Shown: positions 1-6,850, counted from the stretch's first letter. The stretch is DNA of 12,191 nucleotides from Burkholderiaceae bacterium (GCA_031256125.1 JAIRRE010000067.1:1-12191), one strand, 5' to 3'. Notes: generated by a model not told the origin, from the letters alone. Numbers and translations: made by a program.

Positions 1-1
1 C

Positions 2-511
2 GGCTGGTTTGCTTCGGGCGGATTCGACGGCTGGAATTTCAGCCCCGGCCTATGGCCCGGTTTGTGGGCCGGGCTGAAGGCACTCTTGCTGCCCGCGCTG
101 GCGCTGGCGGCGGTGCAGGGCGCGATTCTGGCGCGCTTTACCCGGTCGGCGCTGCTGGAAGCGCTGCGCGAGGACTACGTGCGCACCGCCCGCGCCAAGG
201 GGCTACCGCCGCGCCGCGTGCTATGGCGGCACGCGCTGAAAAACGCGCTGATCCCCGTGGTGACGGTGATGGGGATGCAGTTCGCGGAACTGCTGGCCGG
301 TGCCATCGTGGTGGAAAACGTGTTCACCTTGCCGGGGCTGGGACGGCTGGTGTTCCAGAGCATCGCCAACCGCGACTTGATCGTGGTGCAGAACACGGTG
401 CTGGTACTAGCGAGTCTGGTGGTGCTAGTCAATTTCGGGGTCGACGTGCTGTATGCGGTCATCGACCCGCGCATGTCGCTCCAACGGCAAAGGCGCGGCG
501 GCCATGCGTAG
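2..511 (+). CDS. ABC importer permease, DppB/OppB type (3' part, 5' end outside window)
   Basis: This is an inner-membrane permease subunit of a peptide/nickel-class ABC importer, with 169 C-terminal residues visible. The frame is open from base 2, so the true start lies upstream; the TTG at 62 is internal. The conserved cytoplasmic loop that docks on the ATPase (EAA-type motif) is clear: EALREDYVRTARAKGL followed by RHALKNALIPVVT. After it come FAELLAGAIVVENVF and PGLGRLVFQSIANRD, both usual in the DppB/OppB/GsiC family, and a last hydrophobic segment ending with YAVIDPR. The stop overlaps the start of the next permease by 8 bases (ATGCGTAG at 504-511), as expected for a co-translated pair. 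The substrate cannot be told from a permease; dipeptide, oligopeptide, glutathione and nickel are all possible. No binding protein or ATPase gene is in the window; if present they lie upstream. Family assignment is firm. Confidence 0.93.
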   Translation, partial: GWFASGGFDGWNFSPGLWPGLWAGLKALLLPALALAAVQGAILARFTRSALLEALREDYVRTARAKGLPPRRVLWRHALKNALIPVVTVMGMQFAELLAGAIVVENVFTLPGLGRLVFQSIANRDLIVVQNTVLVLASLVVLVNFGVDVLYAVIDPRMSLQRQRRGGHA

Positions 512-1334
512 AGGCGGGCCTGGAATGGCGGCATCCCCGGCACTGGTCATTGGCGCAGCCTTGACCGCCGCACTGTTGCTGGCGGTGGCGGTCTCGCTGG
601 TGTGGACGCCCTGGCCGGTAGCCGGCATCGACATGGCCGGGCGCCTGCTGCCGCCGGGCAGCGCCGGCCATTGGCTGGGGACCGACGCTTACGGGCGCGA
701 CGTAGGCTCGCTGCTGCTCGCCGGGGCGCGTGTTTCGCTGTGGGCCGGCGTGGTCGCGGTGGCGATGGGTCTGGTCATGGGCGCGGGATTGGGTCTGATC
801 GCCGCCGTCCGCACGGGCTGGGTGGATGAGTTCATCATGCGCTGCACCGACTTTGGCTTTGCCTTTCCGGCGCTACTCACCGCCATCTTGCTGGCCGCCG
901 TTTATGGGCCGGGGCTGACAGTGGCCATCGTCGCCGTTGGTCTGTACAACATCCCGGTGTTCGCGCGCGTCACCCGCGCGGCGGCGGGGCAGATATGGCA
1001 CCGCGACTACGTGCGCGCCGCGCGCGCGCTGGGCCGGGGTACAACGGCCATCACTGTGCACCACGTGCTGCCCAACATCCTGCCGGCGCTTACCGTGCAA
1101 GCCACTATCCGCTTTGCCATTGCCATCCTGGCGGAGGCGGCGCTGTCTTACCTGGGTCTGGGCGCGCAGCCCCCACAGCCCAGTTGGGGCCGGATGCTGG
1201 CTGAAGCGCAAACGTTGATGTTCGATGCCCCCTGGCTGGCCGTTTGGCCGGGGCTGGCGATTGCGCTGGCGGTGCTGGGGCTGAACCTGCTAGGGGACGG
1301 GTTGCGGGATGGTTGGGATCCGAAACTCAAATGA
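504..1334 (+). CDS. ABC importer permease, DppC/OppC type
   Basis: Second permease of the same importer, 276 residues, a typical length for DppC-like proteins. Residues 56-66 read HWLGTDAYGRD, a hallmark of this subfamily just before the first transport-domain helix. The EAA-type loop lies at about 168-195 (DYVRAARALG, then HHVLPNILPA), followed by AALSYLGLGAQPP and SWGRML, also characteristic. About six hydrophobic segments are visible, including an N-terminal one at about 12-32. I chose the ATG at 504, which overlaps the upstream stop and has AAAGG ten bases before it; an ATG at 525 (shorter by seven residues) is a reasonable alternative. The gene ends 12 bases from the convergent murJ stop, leaving no room for a terminator between them. 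The ATPases expected for such a system are not downstream, so they would have to be upstream or elsewhere. Confidence 0.95.
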   Translation: MRRGGPGMAASPALVIGAALTAALLLAVAVSLVWTPWPVAGIDMAGRLLPPGSAGHWLGTDAYGRDVGSLLLAGARVSLWAGVVAVAMGLVMGAGLGLIAAVRTGWVDEFIMRCTDFGFAFPALLTAILLAAVYGPGLTVAIVAVGLYNIPVFARVTRAAAGQIWHRDYVRAARALGRGTTAITVHHVLPNILPALTVQATIRFAIAILAEAALSYLGLGAQPPQPSWGRMLAEAQTLMFDAPWLAVWPGLAIALAVLGLNLLGDGLRDGWDPKLK

Positions 1335-1346
1335 ATCCAGCGTAGG

Positions 1347-2900
1347 TCAACGCCGCAACAATTCCTTCACCCGGGTTCCGCACGCCATCAGCGCACCAAA
1401 ATAGATCGCCGCCGCCGCAACGACGGTCAGCACCAGCCATAGCACGCGCGACCACGGCGTGACGTGCAGCCAGTCGATACGCCCGCCCATCCAGGCCAGA
1501 AAGATTGTCATTACCGCAGTGGCCACGATGACCTGTGCGATGAAGCGCCTCCAGCCCGCGCCGGGCCGGTAACTGCCACGCTGAATCAGGCCGGTGAGCA
1601 GCCACCCGGCGTTGATGAGCGCGGCCAGACCGATGGACAGCGTCAGTCCGGCGTGCGCCAACCACGGCACGAACAGCACGTTCAAGATTTGCGTCGCAAC
1701 CAGCACCGCAATGGCAATCTTGACCGGCGTACGGATGTCCAGGCTGGCGTAATAGCCTGGCGCCAGCACTTTGACCGCGATCAGCCCCGGCAACCCCAAG
1801 CCATAGCCTGCCAGCGCCAGCGCCACTTTGCCGGTGTCCGCGCCGGTAAATCGCCCATGTTGAAACAGTGTGGCGATCAGCGGCTGGCCGAACGCCAGCA
1901 GCGCCGCTGCGCACGGCAGCGCCAGCAGCAGCACCAGCCGCAGGCCCCAATCGAGCAGTTGCGAATAGCGCGCGTCATCCTCCGCCGCCCGCGCCGCAGC
2001 CAGTTGCGGCGTGAGCACCACGCCCAGCGCCACGCCCAGCAGCGCGGTCGGGAATTCCATTAGCCGGTCGGCGTAGTAGATCCATGTCACGCTGCCGTGG
2101 GTCAGATGCGAGGCGATTTGCGTATTGATGAGCAGCGAGAGTTGCGCCACGCCCACGCCCAGCAATGCGGGCGGCATCAAGCCCAGCACCTGCCGCACGC
2201 CTGGGTCGCGCCAGGCCGCAACCATACGCCTGCCATCCAGCGCGATGCGCGGCAGCAGCGACAGGCGCAGCAGCGCCGGAATCTGCACCGCCAGTTGCAG
2301 CACGCCGCCCAGCATCACGCCAGCGGCCAGGGCGTAGATCGGCTCAATGCCCATGCGAGCGAACCACGGCGCGCCCCACAGCGCCGCCGCGATCATTGCC
2401 AGGTTGAGCAGCACCGGCGTGGCCGCCGGTACCGCGAAATGGCGCCACGTGTTGAGGATGCCCGCCGACAGCGCCACCAGTGACATGCAGCCGATGTAGG
2501 GAAACATCCAGCGCGTCATGTACACGGCGGCGGCGAAACTGTGCGACCCCAGCCCGCTGGCCAGCAGCCACACCAGCAGCGGCGCGGCCAGCACACCGAC
2601 AATGCAGGTGATGACCAGGGTCCAGGTCAGCGCCGTCGCTACTGCGTCGATCAAATGCCGGGTTGCCTGTTCGCCGTTTTTCTCGCGCGAGCGCGCCAGC
2701 ACGGGCACGAAGGCCTGACTGAATGCCCCTTCGGCAAACAGCCGTCGCAGCAGATTGGGAATGCGGAAAGCAACATTGAAGGCGTCGGTCAAGCCACTCA
2801 CGCCAAAAACCGAGGCCATGAGCAAATCGCGCACCAGCCCCATGATGCGCGAAACCAGTGTGATAAGCGAAACCGTAAAGGTGGATTTAAAGAGGCTCAA
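1347..2900 (-). CDS. murJ: MurJ (MviN) lipid II flippase
   Basis: A polytopic inner-membrane protein of the MOP superfamily that moves lipid II to the periplasmic face during peptidoglycan synthesis. Its 517 residues match the usual length of about 510. The N-terminal block (SRIMGLVRD, TDAFNVAFRIPNLLRR, FAEGAFSQAFVP) is canonical. R18, R24, D39 and R52 fall at the same numbers as the functional charged residues of E. coli MurJ, and YADRLMEFP carries D278-R279, the counterpart of the E. coli D269-R270 pair. The start is TTG at 2900: an in-frame TGA lies two codons upstream and the next methionine (residue 20) would remove the essential N-terminus. No strong Shine-Dalgarno precedes it. It follows the DUF212 gene by 33 bases on the same strand, so it is probably co-transcribed with the lipid-linked arabinose genes. 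It looks like the housekeeping MurJ, but a paralogue serving another lipid-linked sugar cannot be excluded. Confidence 0.95.
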   Translation of the reverse strand: MSLFKSTFTVSLITLVSRIMGLVRDLLMASVFGVSGLTDAFNVAFRIPNLLRRLFAEGAFSQAFVPVLARSREKNGEQATRHLIDAVATALTWTLVITCIVGVLAAPLLVWLLASGLGSHSFAAAVYMTRWMFPYIGCMSLVALSAGILNTWRHFAVPAATPVLLNLAMIAAALWGAPWFARMGIEPIYALAAGVMLGGVLQLAVQIPALLRLSLLPRIALDGRRMVAAWRDPGVRQVLGLMPPALLGVGVAQLSLLINTQIASHLTHGSVTWIYYADRLMEFPTALLGVALGVVLTPQLAAARAAEDDARYSQLLDWGLRLVLLLALPCAAALLAFGQPLIATLFQHGRFTGADTGKVALALAGYGLGLPGLIAVKVLAPGYYASLDIRTPVKIAIAVLVATQILNVLFVPWLAHAGLTLSIGLAALINAGWLLTGLIQRGSYRPGAGWRRFIAQVIVATAVMTIFLAWMGGRIDWLHVTPWSRVLWLVLTVVAAAAIYFGALMACGTRVKELLRR

Positions 2901-2933
2901 GAAATCACTTTAAAAAAACGTGCTGTGCCAACG

Positions 2934-3371
2934 TCAAGGCCAAAAATGGTTGAGCAGCCAAGCCACCACAAAGCCGGTAACGATACCGGCGGCAAGTTCG
3001 ATGCGCGTGTGCCCCATGCGCTCGCGCAGCCGGAGGGCGTTGGGATCCCCGGCCTGCAAACGATTGAGCGCCTGCGCTTGCCGCCCCACCTGGCGGCGCA
3101 GGCTAGCCGCGTCCAGCACCACGATAAAGGCCAGCGTCAGCGCCACGCCAAAAGCCGGGTGCGCCACGCCTTCGCGCAGCCCGATCAGGCTGGCCATGCT
3201 GGCGACGATGGCGCCGTGATTGCTGGGCAAACCGCCATAGCCGATCAACCCGAACGCCAGCCGCCCGGCGCGCAGACTGTTGATGGTGAACTTGAGCGTA
3301 CCTGCCACCAGCCACGCCGCAAACGGCGTTGCCACATAAACCCAAGATGCCGCACCGGTCATATCCGTCAT
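2934..3371 (-). CDS. Divergent PAP2 family membrane protein (DUF212, YuiD-like)
   Basis: A small membrane protein of 145 residues matching the DUF212 'divergent PAP2' family. Visible motifs are GGLPSNHGA at 46-54 with H52, the block LDAASLRRQVGRQA at 86-99 with D87, and MGHTRIEL at 119-126 with H121. These correspond to the GG-P-S-H, D-A-x-x-x-R-R and GHT blocks of the family. About four hydrophobic segments are present. The family is named for distant similarity to PAP2 lipid phosphatases; members lack a well established reaction. The gene begins 16 bases after the stop of the UbiA-like prenyltransferase, where mycobacteria have the PAP2 gene Rv3807c, the proposed phosphatase for phosphoribosyl-decaprenyl phosphate. 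I infer the same step here. ATG 3371 has AGAGAG ten bases upstream; ATG 3362 is possible. Family is well supported, function is inference. Confidence 0.85.
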   Translation of the reverse strand: MTDMTGAASWVYVATPFAAWLVAGTLKFTINSLRAGRLAFGLIGYGGLPSNHGAIVASMASLIGLREGVAHPAFGVALTLAFIVVLDAASLRRQVGRQAQALNRLQAGDPNALRLRERMGHTRIELAAGIVTGFVVAWLLNHFWP

Positions 3372-3387
3372 GGTATCAACGCTCTCT

Positions 3388-4263
3388 TCAGCCCCACAGC
3401 CGCACAGCGCACAGCACGATCCACGCCAGCACGGTCAACAGCAACTGCCAGTCGGTCAGCAGCGTGTCGGTGGGCGATTCACCGCCGCCTTTGCGCTCCA
3501 CGATGTACCAGTAGCGAAATAGCCCAAACAGCACCAGAGGAATGGTGACGATCAGTTCCCGGTGAGCCGACATTACGAACAGGCTGTAGAACACCAGCGC
3601 GCCCGTGGCCGACATTTCGGCGTAGCGATCGATCAGCGGCAGCGAATATTTGCCCAGCACCTCACGCGCGTCGCTGCCCGATTGCACCAGTTCCTGCCGG
3701 CGCTTGACCGCCGCCAGATACAGCGCCAAACACAGCGTGGTGATGAACATCCACGACGACACCGATACCGCCAGCGCCTGAGCGCCCGCGATCATGCGCA
3801 GCACAAAGCCGCTGGCGATAACAAAGATGTCGATTACCGGCTGGTGCTTGAGGCCAAAGCTGTAGGCCAGGTTGAGCAGCAGGTAAATGCCGATCACCGC
3901 CAGCACGCGCGGCAGTGCGAACGCGGCGGCGATCAGGATAGCGTAAAGAAAAATCAGCAACGCCGCCGCCAATCCCGGCGTGACCGCTCCCGAGGCCATA
4001 GGACGCTTGTGGCGTTTGGTGGGATGGGCGCGGTCGCGTTCGATGTCGCGCCAGTCGTTGACCACGTAAGTGGCCGACGAGGCGACGCAAAACAGCCCCA
4101 TTGCCAACACTACGGCAACCACTGCATGGAGCTGCCCGAACTGCCCGGTAAACAGCAGTGGCGCAAACACGAAGCCGTTCTTGATCCACTGGCGCGGACG
4201 CAGCAGACGGATCACCCCTTGCAATCGGGCACCATGAGAAGGTTGACTATGATCGGCCATCAT
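3388..4263 (-). CDS. UbiA-family prenyltransferase, decaprenyl-phosphate phosphoribosyltransferase-like (DPPR synthase)
   Basis: Integral membrane prenyltransferase of 291 residues. Members of this branch (Rv3806c in M. tuberculosis) transfer 5-phosphoribose from PRPP to a polyprenyl phosphate, the first step toward lipid-linked D-arabinose. The first Asp-rich motif is at about 69-88: N69-D70, D73, D77, then H80-P81 and KRHKRP, the DPPR-type signature rather than that of quinone or heme prenyltransferases. The second motif region is at 134-161 (YSFGLKH, D145, FVLRMIAGA), and LRPRQWIKN at 21-29 is the usual N-terminal box. Multiple hydrophobic segments fill the rest. The start may be either of two consecutive ATGs (4263 or 4260); no Shine-Dalgarno is evident. 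It is the first gene of a minus-strand group with the DUF212 gene and murJ, and is divergent from gtrA-dprE1-dprE2. This context makes the DPPR role much more likely than ubiquinone synthesis. The polyprenyl chain length is unknown. Confidence 0.9.
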   Translation of the reverse strand: MMADHSQPSHGARLQGVIRLLRPRQWIKNGFVFAPLLFTGQFGQLHAVVAVVLAMGLFCVASSATYVVNDWRDIERDRAHPTKRHKRPMASGAVTPGLAAALLIFLYAILIAAAFALPRVLAVIGIYLLLNLAYSFGLKHQPVIDIFVIASGFVLRMIAGAQALAVSVSSWMFITTLCLALYLAAVKRRQELVQSGSDAREVLGKYSLPLIDRYAEMSATGALVFYSLFVMSAHRELIVTIPLVLFGLFRYWYIVERKGGGESPTDTLLTDWQLLLTVLAWIVLCAVRLWG

Positions 4264-4291
4264 CGCTGAGAAATATATTTAATTTTGCCTG
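4264..4291. promoter_or_regulatory. Short A+T-rich divergent intergenic region, probable bidirectional promoter element
   Basis: Only 28 bases separate the ATG of the UbiA-like gene (- strand) from that of the GtrA-like gene (+ strand). The centre is a perfect 10-bp palindrome at 4271-4280 (AAATATATTT), so TATATT occurs on both strands as a -10-like hexamer (4274-4279 on +, 4277-4272 on -). No convincing -35 lies at the right distance: a TTGACT at 4243-4248 is 25 bases from the plus-strand hexamer. If these hexamers are used, both transcripts would begin a few bases before their start codons, and neither gene shows a Shine-Dalgarno. The element could equally be an operator half-site pair. Low to moderate confidence. 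Confidence 0.35.
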
Positions 4292-4708
4292 ATGCGCATT
4301 GTGTTGCTCTATGGCCTGTTTGCCCTGCTGGCCACCGCCGTCAACATCGGCGCGCAGGATTTGTGGCTGCGCGCCTGGCCCGGACCGTGGCCCATCGTCA
4401 CGTCGATGTGCGCCGGTACAGCGGCGGGACTGGCGGTCAAATACGTGCTCGACAAGCGCTACATCTTCCGCTACCAGACCAGCGGAGCGCTGCATGATGG
4501 CAGAACTTTCGTGCTTTATACCGTCATGGGCCTGGTAACCACGGCCATTTTTTGGGGTTTTGAGTCCGGCTTTCAAACGCTGTTTGCTACGCGGGGGATG
4601 CGCTATCTGGGCGGCGTGATCGGTCTGGCAATCGGCTACGCAGCCAAATACCGGCTCGACAAGCATTTTGTTTTCACCCCGCCGCGCCAGGTTTGTAACC
4701 GTGTCTGA
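4292..4708 (+). CDS. GtrA family membrane protein (Rv3789-like)
   Basis: A 138-residue protein with four predicted membrane segments (about 3-22, 32-52, 72-95, 104-122), the size and topology of the GtrA family. The signature K-Y-x-L-D-K-x-x-x-F occurs twice, at 50-59 and 119-128, at the cytosolic ends of the second and fourth segments, which points to an internal two-fold repeat. GtrA proteins are associated with polyprenyl-linked sugars; Rv3789, at the same place before dprE1 in M. tuberculosis, has been proposed either to flip decaprenyl-phosphoryl-arabinose or to anchor arabinan enzymes. The ATG at 4292 is the first possible start and lacks a Shine-Dalgarno. The stop overlaps the GTG of the next gene by 8 bases (GTGTCTGA at 4701-4708). 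Family certain; role here inferred from context. Confidence 0.9.
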   Translation: MRIVLLYGLFALLATAVNIGAQDLWLRAWPGPWPIVTSMCAGTAAGLAVKYVLDKRYIFRYQTSGALHDGRTFVLYTVMGLVTTAIFWGFESGFQTLFATRGMRYLGGVIGLAIGYAAKYRLDKHFVFTPPRQVCNRV

Positions 4709-6053
4709 ATCACCGGCCATGATCCCCGTCGAGGCTTGGGGACGGCTAACACGCCAGCCACACCGCTGGATCGCGCTGGCCGACCACGGCGACGCCCAAC
4801 CCATTGCCGACGCCATTGCGCACACCACGCCCGGCATTGCGCACGGCGCGGGGCGCAGTTATGGCGACGTGGCGTTGAATCCGCACGGTACGCTGTGGTC
4901 GGCACGCGGGCTGGATCGCTACGTGCGCTTTGACGCCACGACAGGTCTGCTCACAGCACAGGCAGGGGTGATGCTGCGCGACATTCAGCGCACTTTAGTG
5001 CCGCACGGCTGGATGCTGCCAGTCACGCCTGGCACGCAAATCGTCACCGTCGGCGGCGCGATTGCCAACGACGTGCACGGCAAAAATCACCACGCCGCGG
5101 GAAGCTTCGGCCACCACGTGCGGCGCATCCGGCTGCTGCGCACCGAGGGACAAATTCGGGAATTGACGCCCGCAGCCACCCCGCAGGCGTTCGCTGCCAC
5201 GGTGGGCGGCCTGGGCTTGACCGGCGTCATTCTGGAAGCCGACTTGCAACTGACGCGCATCGGCGGTCCGTGGCTGGATACCGAAACGCTGCCGTTTGGC
5301 ACGCTGGCGGATTTTTTCGCGCTCGCCGCCGCCTCCGAACAACAGCACTGGCCCTACACCGTGGCGTGGATTGATTGCCTCTCCGCCCGCACCGGGCCGG
5401 GTACCGGTTCAGGGGCGCTGCGTGGCATCTTCGAGCGCGCCCGGCCAGCGTCCGGCATCGACCGTCCGGCACCACGACCGCACCAACTGGGTATGCCCTT
5501 TACGCCACCGTTGTCGCTGGTCAACGCGCCGTCGTTGCGCCTGTTCAACCTGGCGTATTTCCACCTCCACCGGATCAAGGCCGGTCATGCGATCCGGCAT
5601 TACGAAAAATTTCTCTACCCGCTCGACCACATCCGCGACTGGAACCGCATGTATGGCCCGCGCGGCTTCTACCAATACCAGTGCGTCGTGCCCCAGCCCG
5701 GCGGCGAAGCGGCCATTGCTGCGCTGCTGGCAGCCATCGCCGCGTCGGGCGAAGGGTCGTTCCTGGCCGTGCTCAAAGTGCAAGGCGACATGGGGCCTCC
5801 GGGAATGCTCAGCTTCGCGCATCCGGGCGTCACGCTGGCGCTGGACTTTCCCAACCGAGGCGAGCGCACATTGCGCCTATTCGATCGGCTCGACGCCATC
5901 GTTGCCGACGCGCGCGGACGCATCTACCTGGCCAAGGATGCGCGCTGGCCGCGTGCGCGCTTCGAGGCCGCCTACACCCGCCTGGCCGAATTTTTGCCCC
6001 ACCGCGATCCGGGCATCAGCTCGGCTCTGTCGCGGCGGCTGATGGGTTACTAA
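4701..6053 (+). CDS. dprE1: DprE1-like polyprenylphosphoryl-beta-D-ribose 2'-oxidase (FAD)
   Basis: FAD-dependent oxidase of the VAO/ALO fold, 450 residues (the mycobacterial enzyme has 461). It oxidises the 2'-hydroxyl of lipid-linked ribose to the keto intermediate. Colinear motifs: GAGRSYGD at 49-56, the PGT...VTVGGAI segment, DVHGKNHH with H126 (mycobacterial H132), AGSFGHHVR, ATVGGLGLTG, LYPLDHIRDWNRMYGPRGFYQYQ, and IYLAKDARW with K412 (mycobacterial K418, needed for activity). The position of mycobacterial Cys387, the target of benzothiazinones, is Ala380 here (codon 5838-5840) within GVTLALDFP. I chose GTG 4701, which overlaps the gtrA stop and has AGG nine bases upstream; ATG 4719 is an alternative, and a TTG at 4668 would lie deep in gtrA. 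It is followed by dprE2 after 23 bases. Assignment is very strong; the lipid carrier is unknown. Confidence 0.94.
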   Translation: MSESPAMIPVEAWGRLTRQPHRWIALADHGDAQPIADAIAHTTPGIAHGAGRSYGDVALNPHGTLWSARGLDRYVRFDATTGLLTAQAGVMLRDIQRTLVPHGWMLPVTPGTQIVTVGGAIANDVHGKNHHAAGSFGHHVRRIRLLRTEGQIRELTPAATPQAFAATVGGLGLTGVILEADLQLTRIGGPWLDTETLPFGTLADFFALAAASEQQHWPYTVAWIDCLSARTGPGTGSGALRGIFERARPASGIDRPAPRPHQLGMPFTPPLSLVNAPSLRLFNLAYFHLHRIKAGHAIRHYEKFLYPLDHIRDWNRMYGPRGFYQYQCVVPQPGGEAAIAALLAAIAASGEGSFLAVLKVQGDMGPPGMLSFAHPGVTLALDFPNRGERTLRLFDRLDAIVADARGRIYLAKDARWPRARFEAAYTRLAEFLPHRDPGISSALSRRLMGY

Positions 6054-6076
6054 TCAATCTTCCTCAAAGGATTGCC

Positions 6077-6850
6077 ATGAACAACGACACGACACCGCGA
6101 CACATCGCCATCGTCGGCGCCACCTCCGGCATGGCCGAGCATTGCGCGCGGCTGTGGGCCGCGCAACAACAGCCCACGCGCTTTACCCTGATCGGTCGCC
6201 GCCCCGAGGCGCTGGCGCGTATCGCCGACGATTTGCGGGTACGCGCCCCCGCCGCCACGATCACGGTGCTGGAGCAACGGGATGCCCGCGACCCGGCAGA
6301 CATCGAACGCATCGCCAACCAAACCCATGCCCTGGCGCCAGTGGACGTGGCCCTGATCGCCCACGGCCTGCTGCCAGACCAGTTCACCACGCAAGACGAT
6401 TTAGTGCGCTGCGCCGAGGCGCTGACCATTAACGGCGATTCGCCGGTGCTTTACGCGGCGGTGTTCGTGCGGCACATGGTGGCGCGCGGCGCGGGCACGC
6501 TGGCGGTCATCGGCTCGGTCGCCAGCGACCGTGGCCGCAAAAGCAACTACACCTACGGCGCGGCCAAGGCGATGGTCGATGTCTATATGCAGGGCCTGCA
6601 ACACCGGTTGGCGGTCGAAAAAAGCCCGGTGCGCGCGATCCTCGTCAAACCTGGCCCCACCGACACGCCCATGACGGCGCACCTCAAGGCCAAAGGCCAA
6701 CGCCTAGCACCGGTGGAACAGGTAGCCGCCGGCATCCTGCGCGCCATCGACCACGGCCAGCCCGTGGCGTATCTACCGGCGCGCTGGCAACTCATCATGG
6801 GCGTGATTCGGCATATTCCTCGCGGGGTTTTCAATCGGATCGATATTTAA
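6077..6850 (+). CDS. dprE2: DprE2-like decaprenylphosphoryl-2-keto-D-erythropentose reductase (SDR)
   Basis: Short-chain dehydrogenase of 257 residues that reduces the keto product of DprE1 to lipid-linked D-arabinofuranose, completing the 2'-epimerisation. The N-terminal nucleotide-binding motif reads GATSGMAEHCARLWA. The catalytic set is S147 (IGSVAS), Y160 and K164 (YGAAK) with the usual 13-residue Ser-Tyr spacing, followed by KPGPTDTPM. The C-terminus (RHIPRGVFNRIDI) closely resembles that of the mycobacterial DprE2 and is not a general SDR feature, which supports this subfamily. The ATG at 6077 has AAGG six bases upstream. It directly follows dprE1, and the two enzymes act as a pair. It is the last gene of the plus-strand group; an inverted repeat starts 2 bases after its stop. 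Confidence 0.93.
   Translation: MNNDTTPRHIAIVGATSGMAEHCARLWAAQQQPTRFTLIGRRPEALARIADDLRVRAPAATITVLEQRDARDPADIERIANQTHALAPVDVALIAHGLLPDQFTTQDDLVRCAEALTINGDSPVLYAAVFVRHMVARGAGTLAVIGSVASDRGRKSNYTYGAAKAMVDVYMQGLQHRLAVEKSPVRAILVKPGPTDTPMTAHLKAKGQRLAPVEQVAAGILRAIDHGQPVAYLPARWQLIMGVIRHIPRGVFNRIDI

Noticed and set aside
2912..2933. Run of seven T on the minus strand between the DUF212 gene and murJ, as a possible terminator
   Set aside because: Only a 4-bp ACGT/ACGT stem can be drawn before it, too weak for an intrinsic terminator.
2541..3548. Long open plus-strand frame opposite murJ, the DUF212 gene and the UbiA-like gene
   Set aside because: It is antisense to three well supported genes, has no family motifs and is rich in Gln/Arg/His, typical of shadow frames in G+C-rich DNA.
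4243..4279. TTGACT followed by TATATT as a plus-strand promoter for gtrA
   Set aside because: The spacer is 25 bases, far from the 16-18 needed for sigma-70.
5375..6076. Open plus-strand frame running through dprE1 and continuing into dprE2
   Set aside because: The part before 6077 is an out-of-frame reading of dprE1 with Arg/Pro-rich nonsense; only the portion from ATG 6077 (DprE2) is real. It is not a fusion gene.
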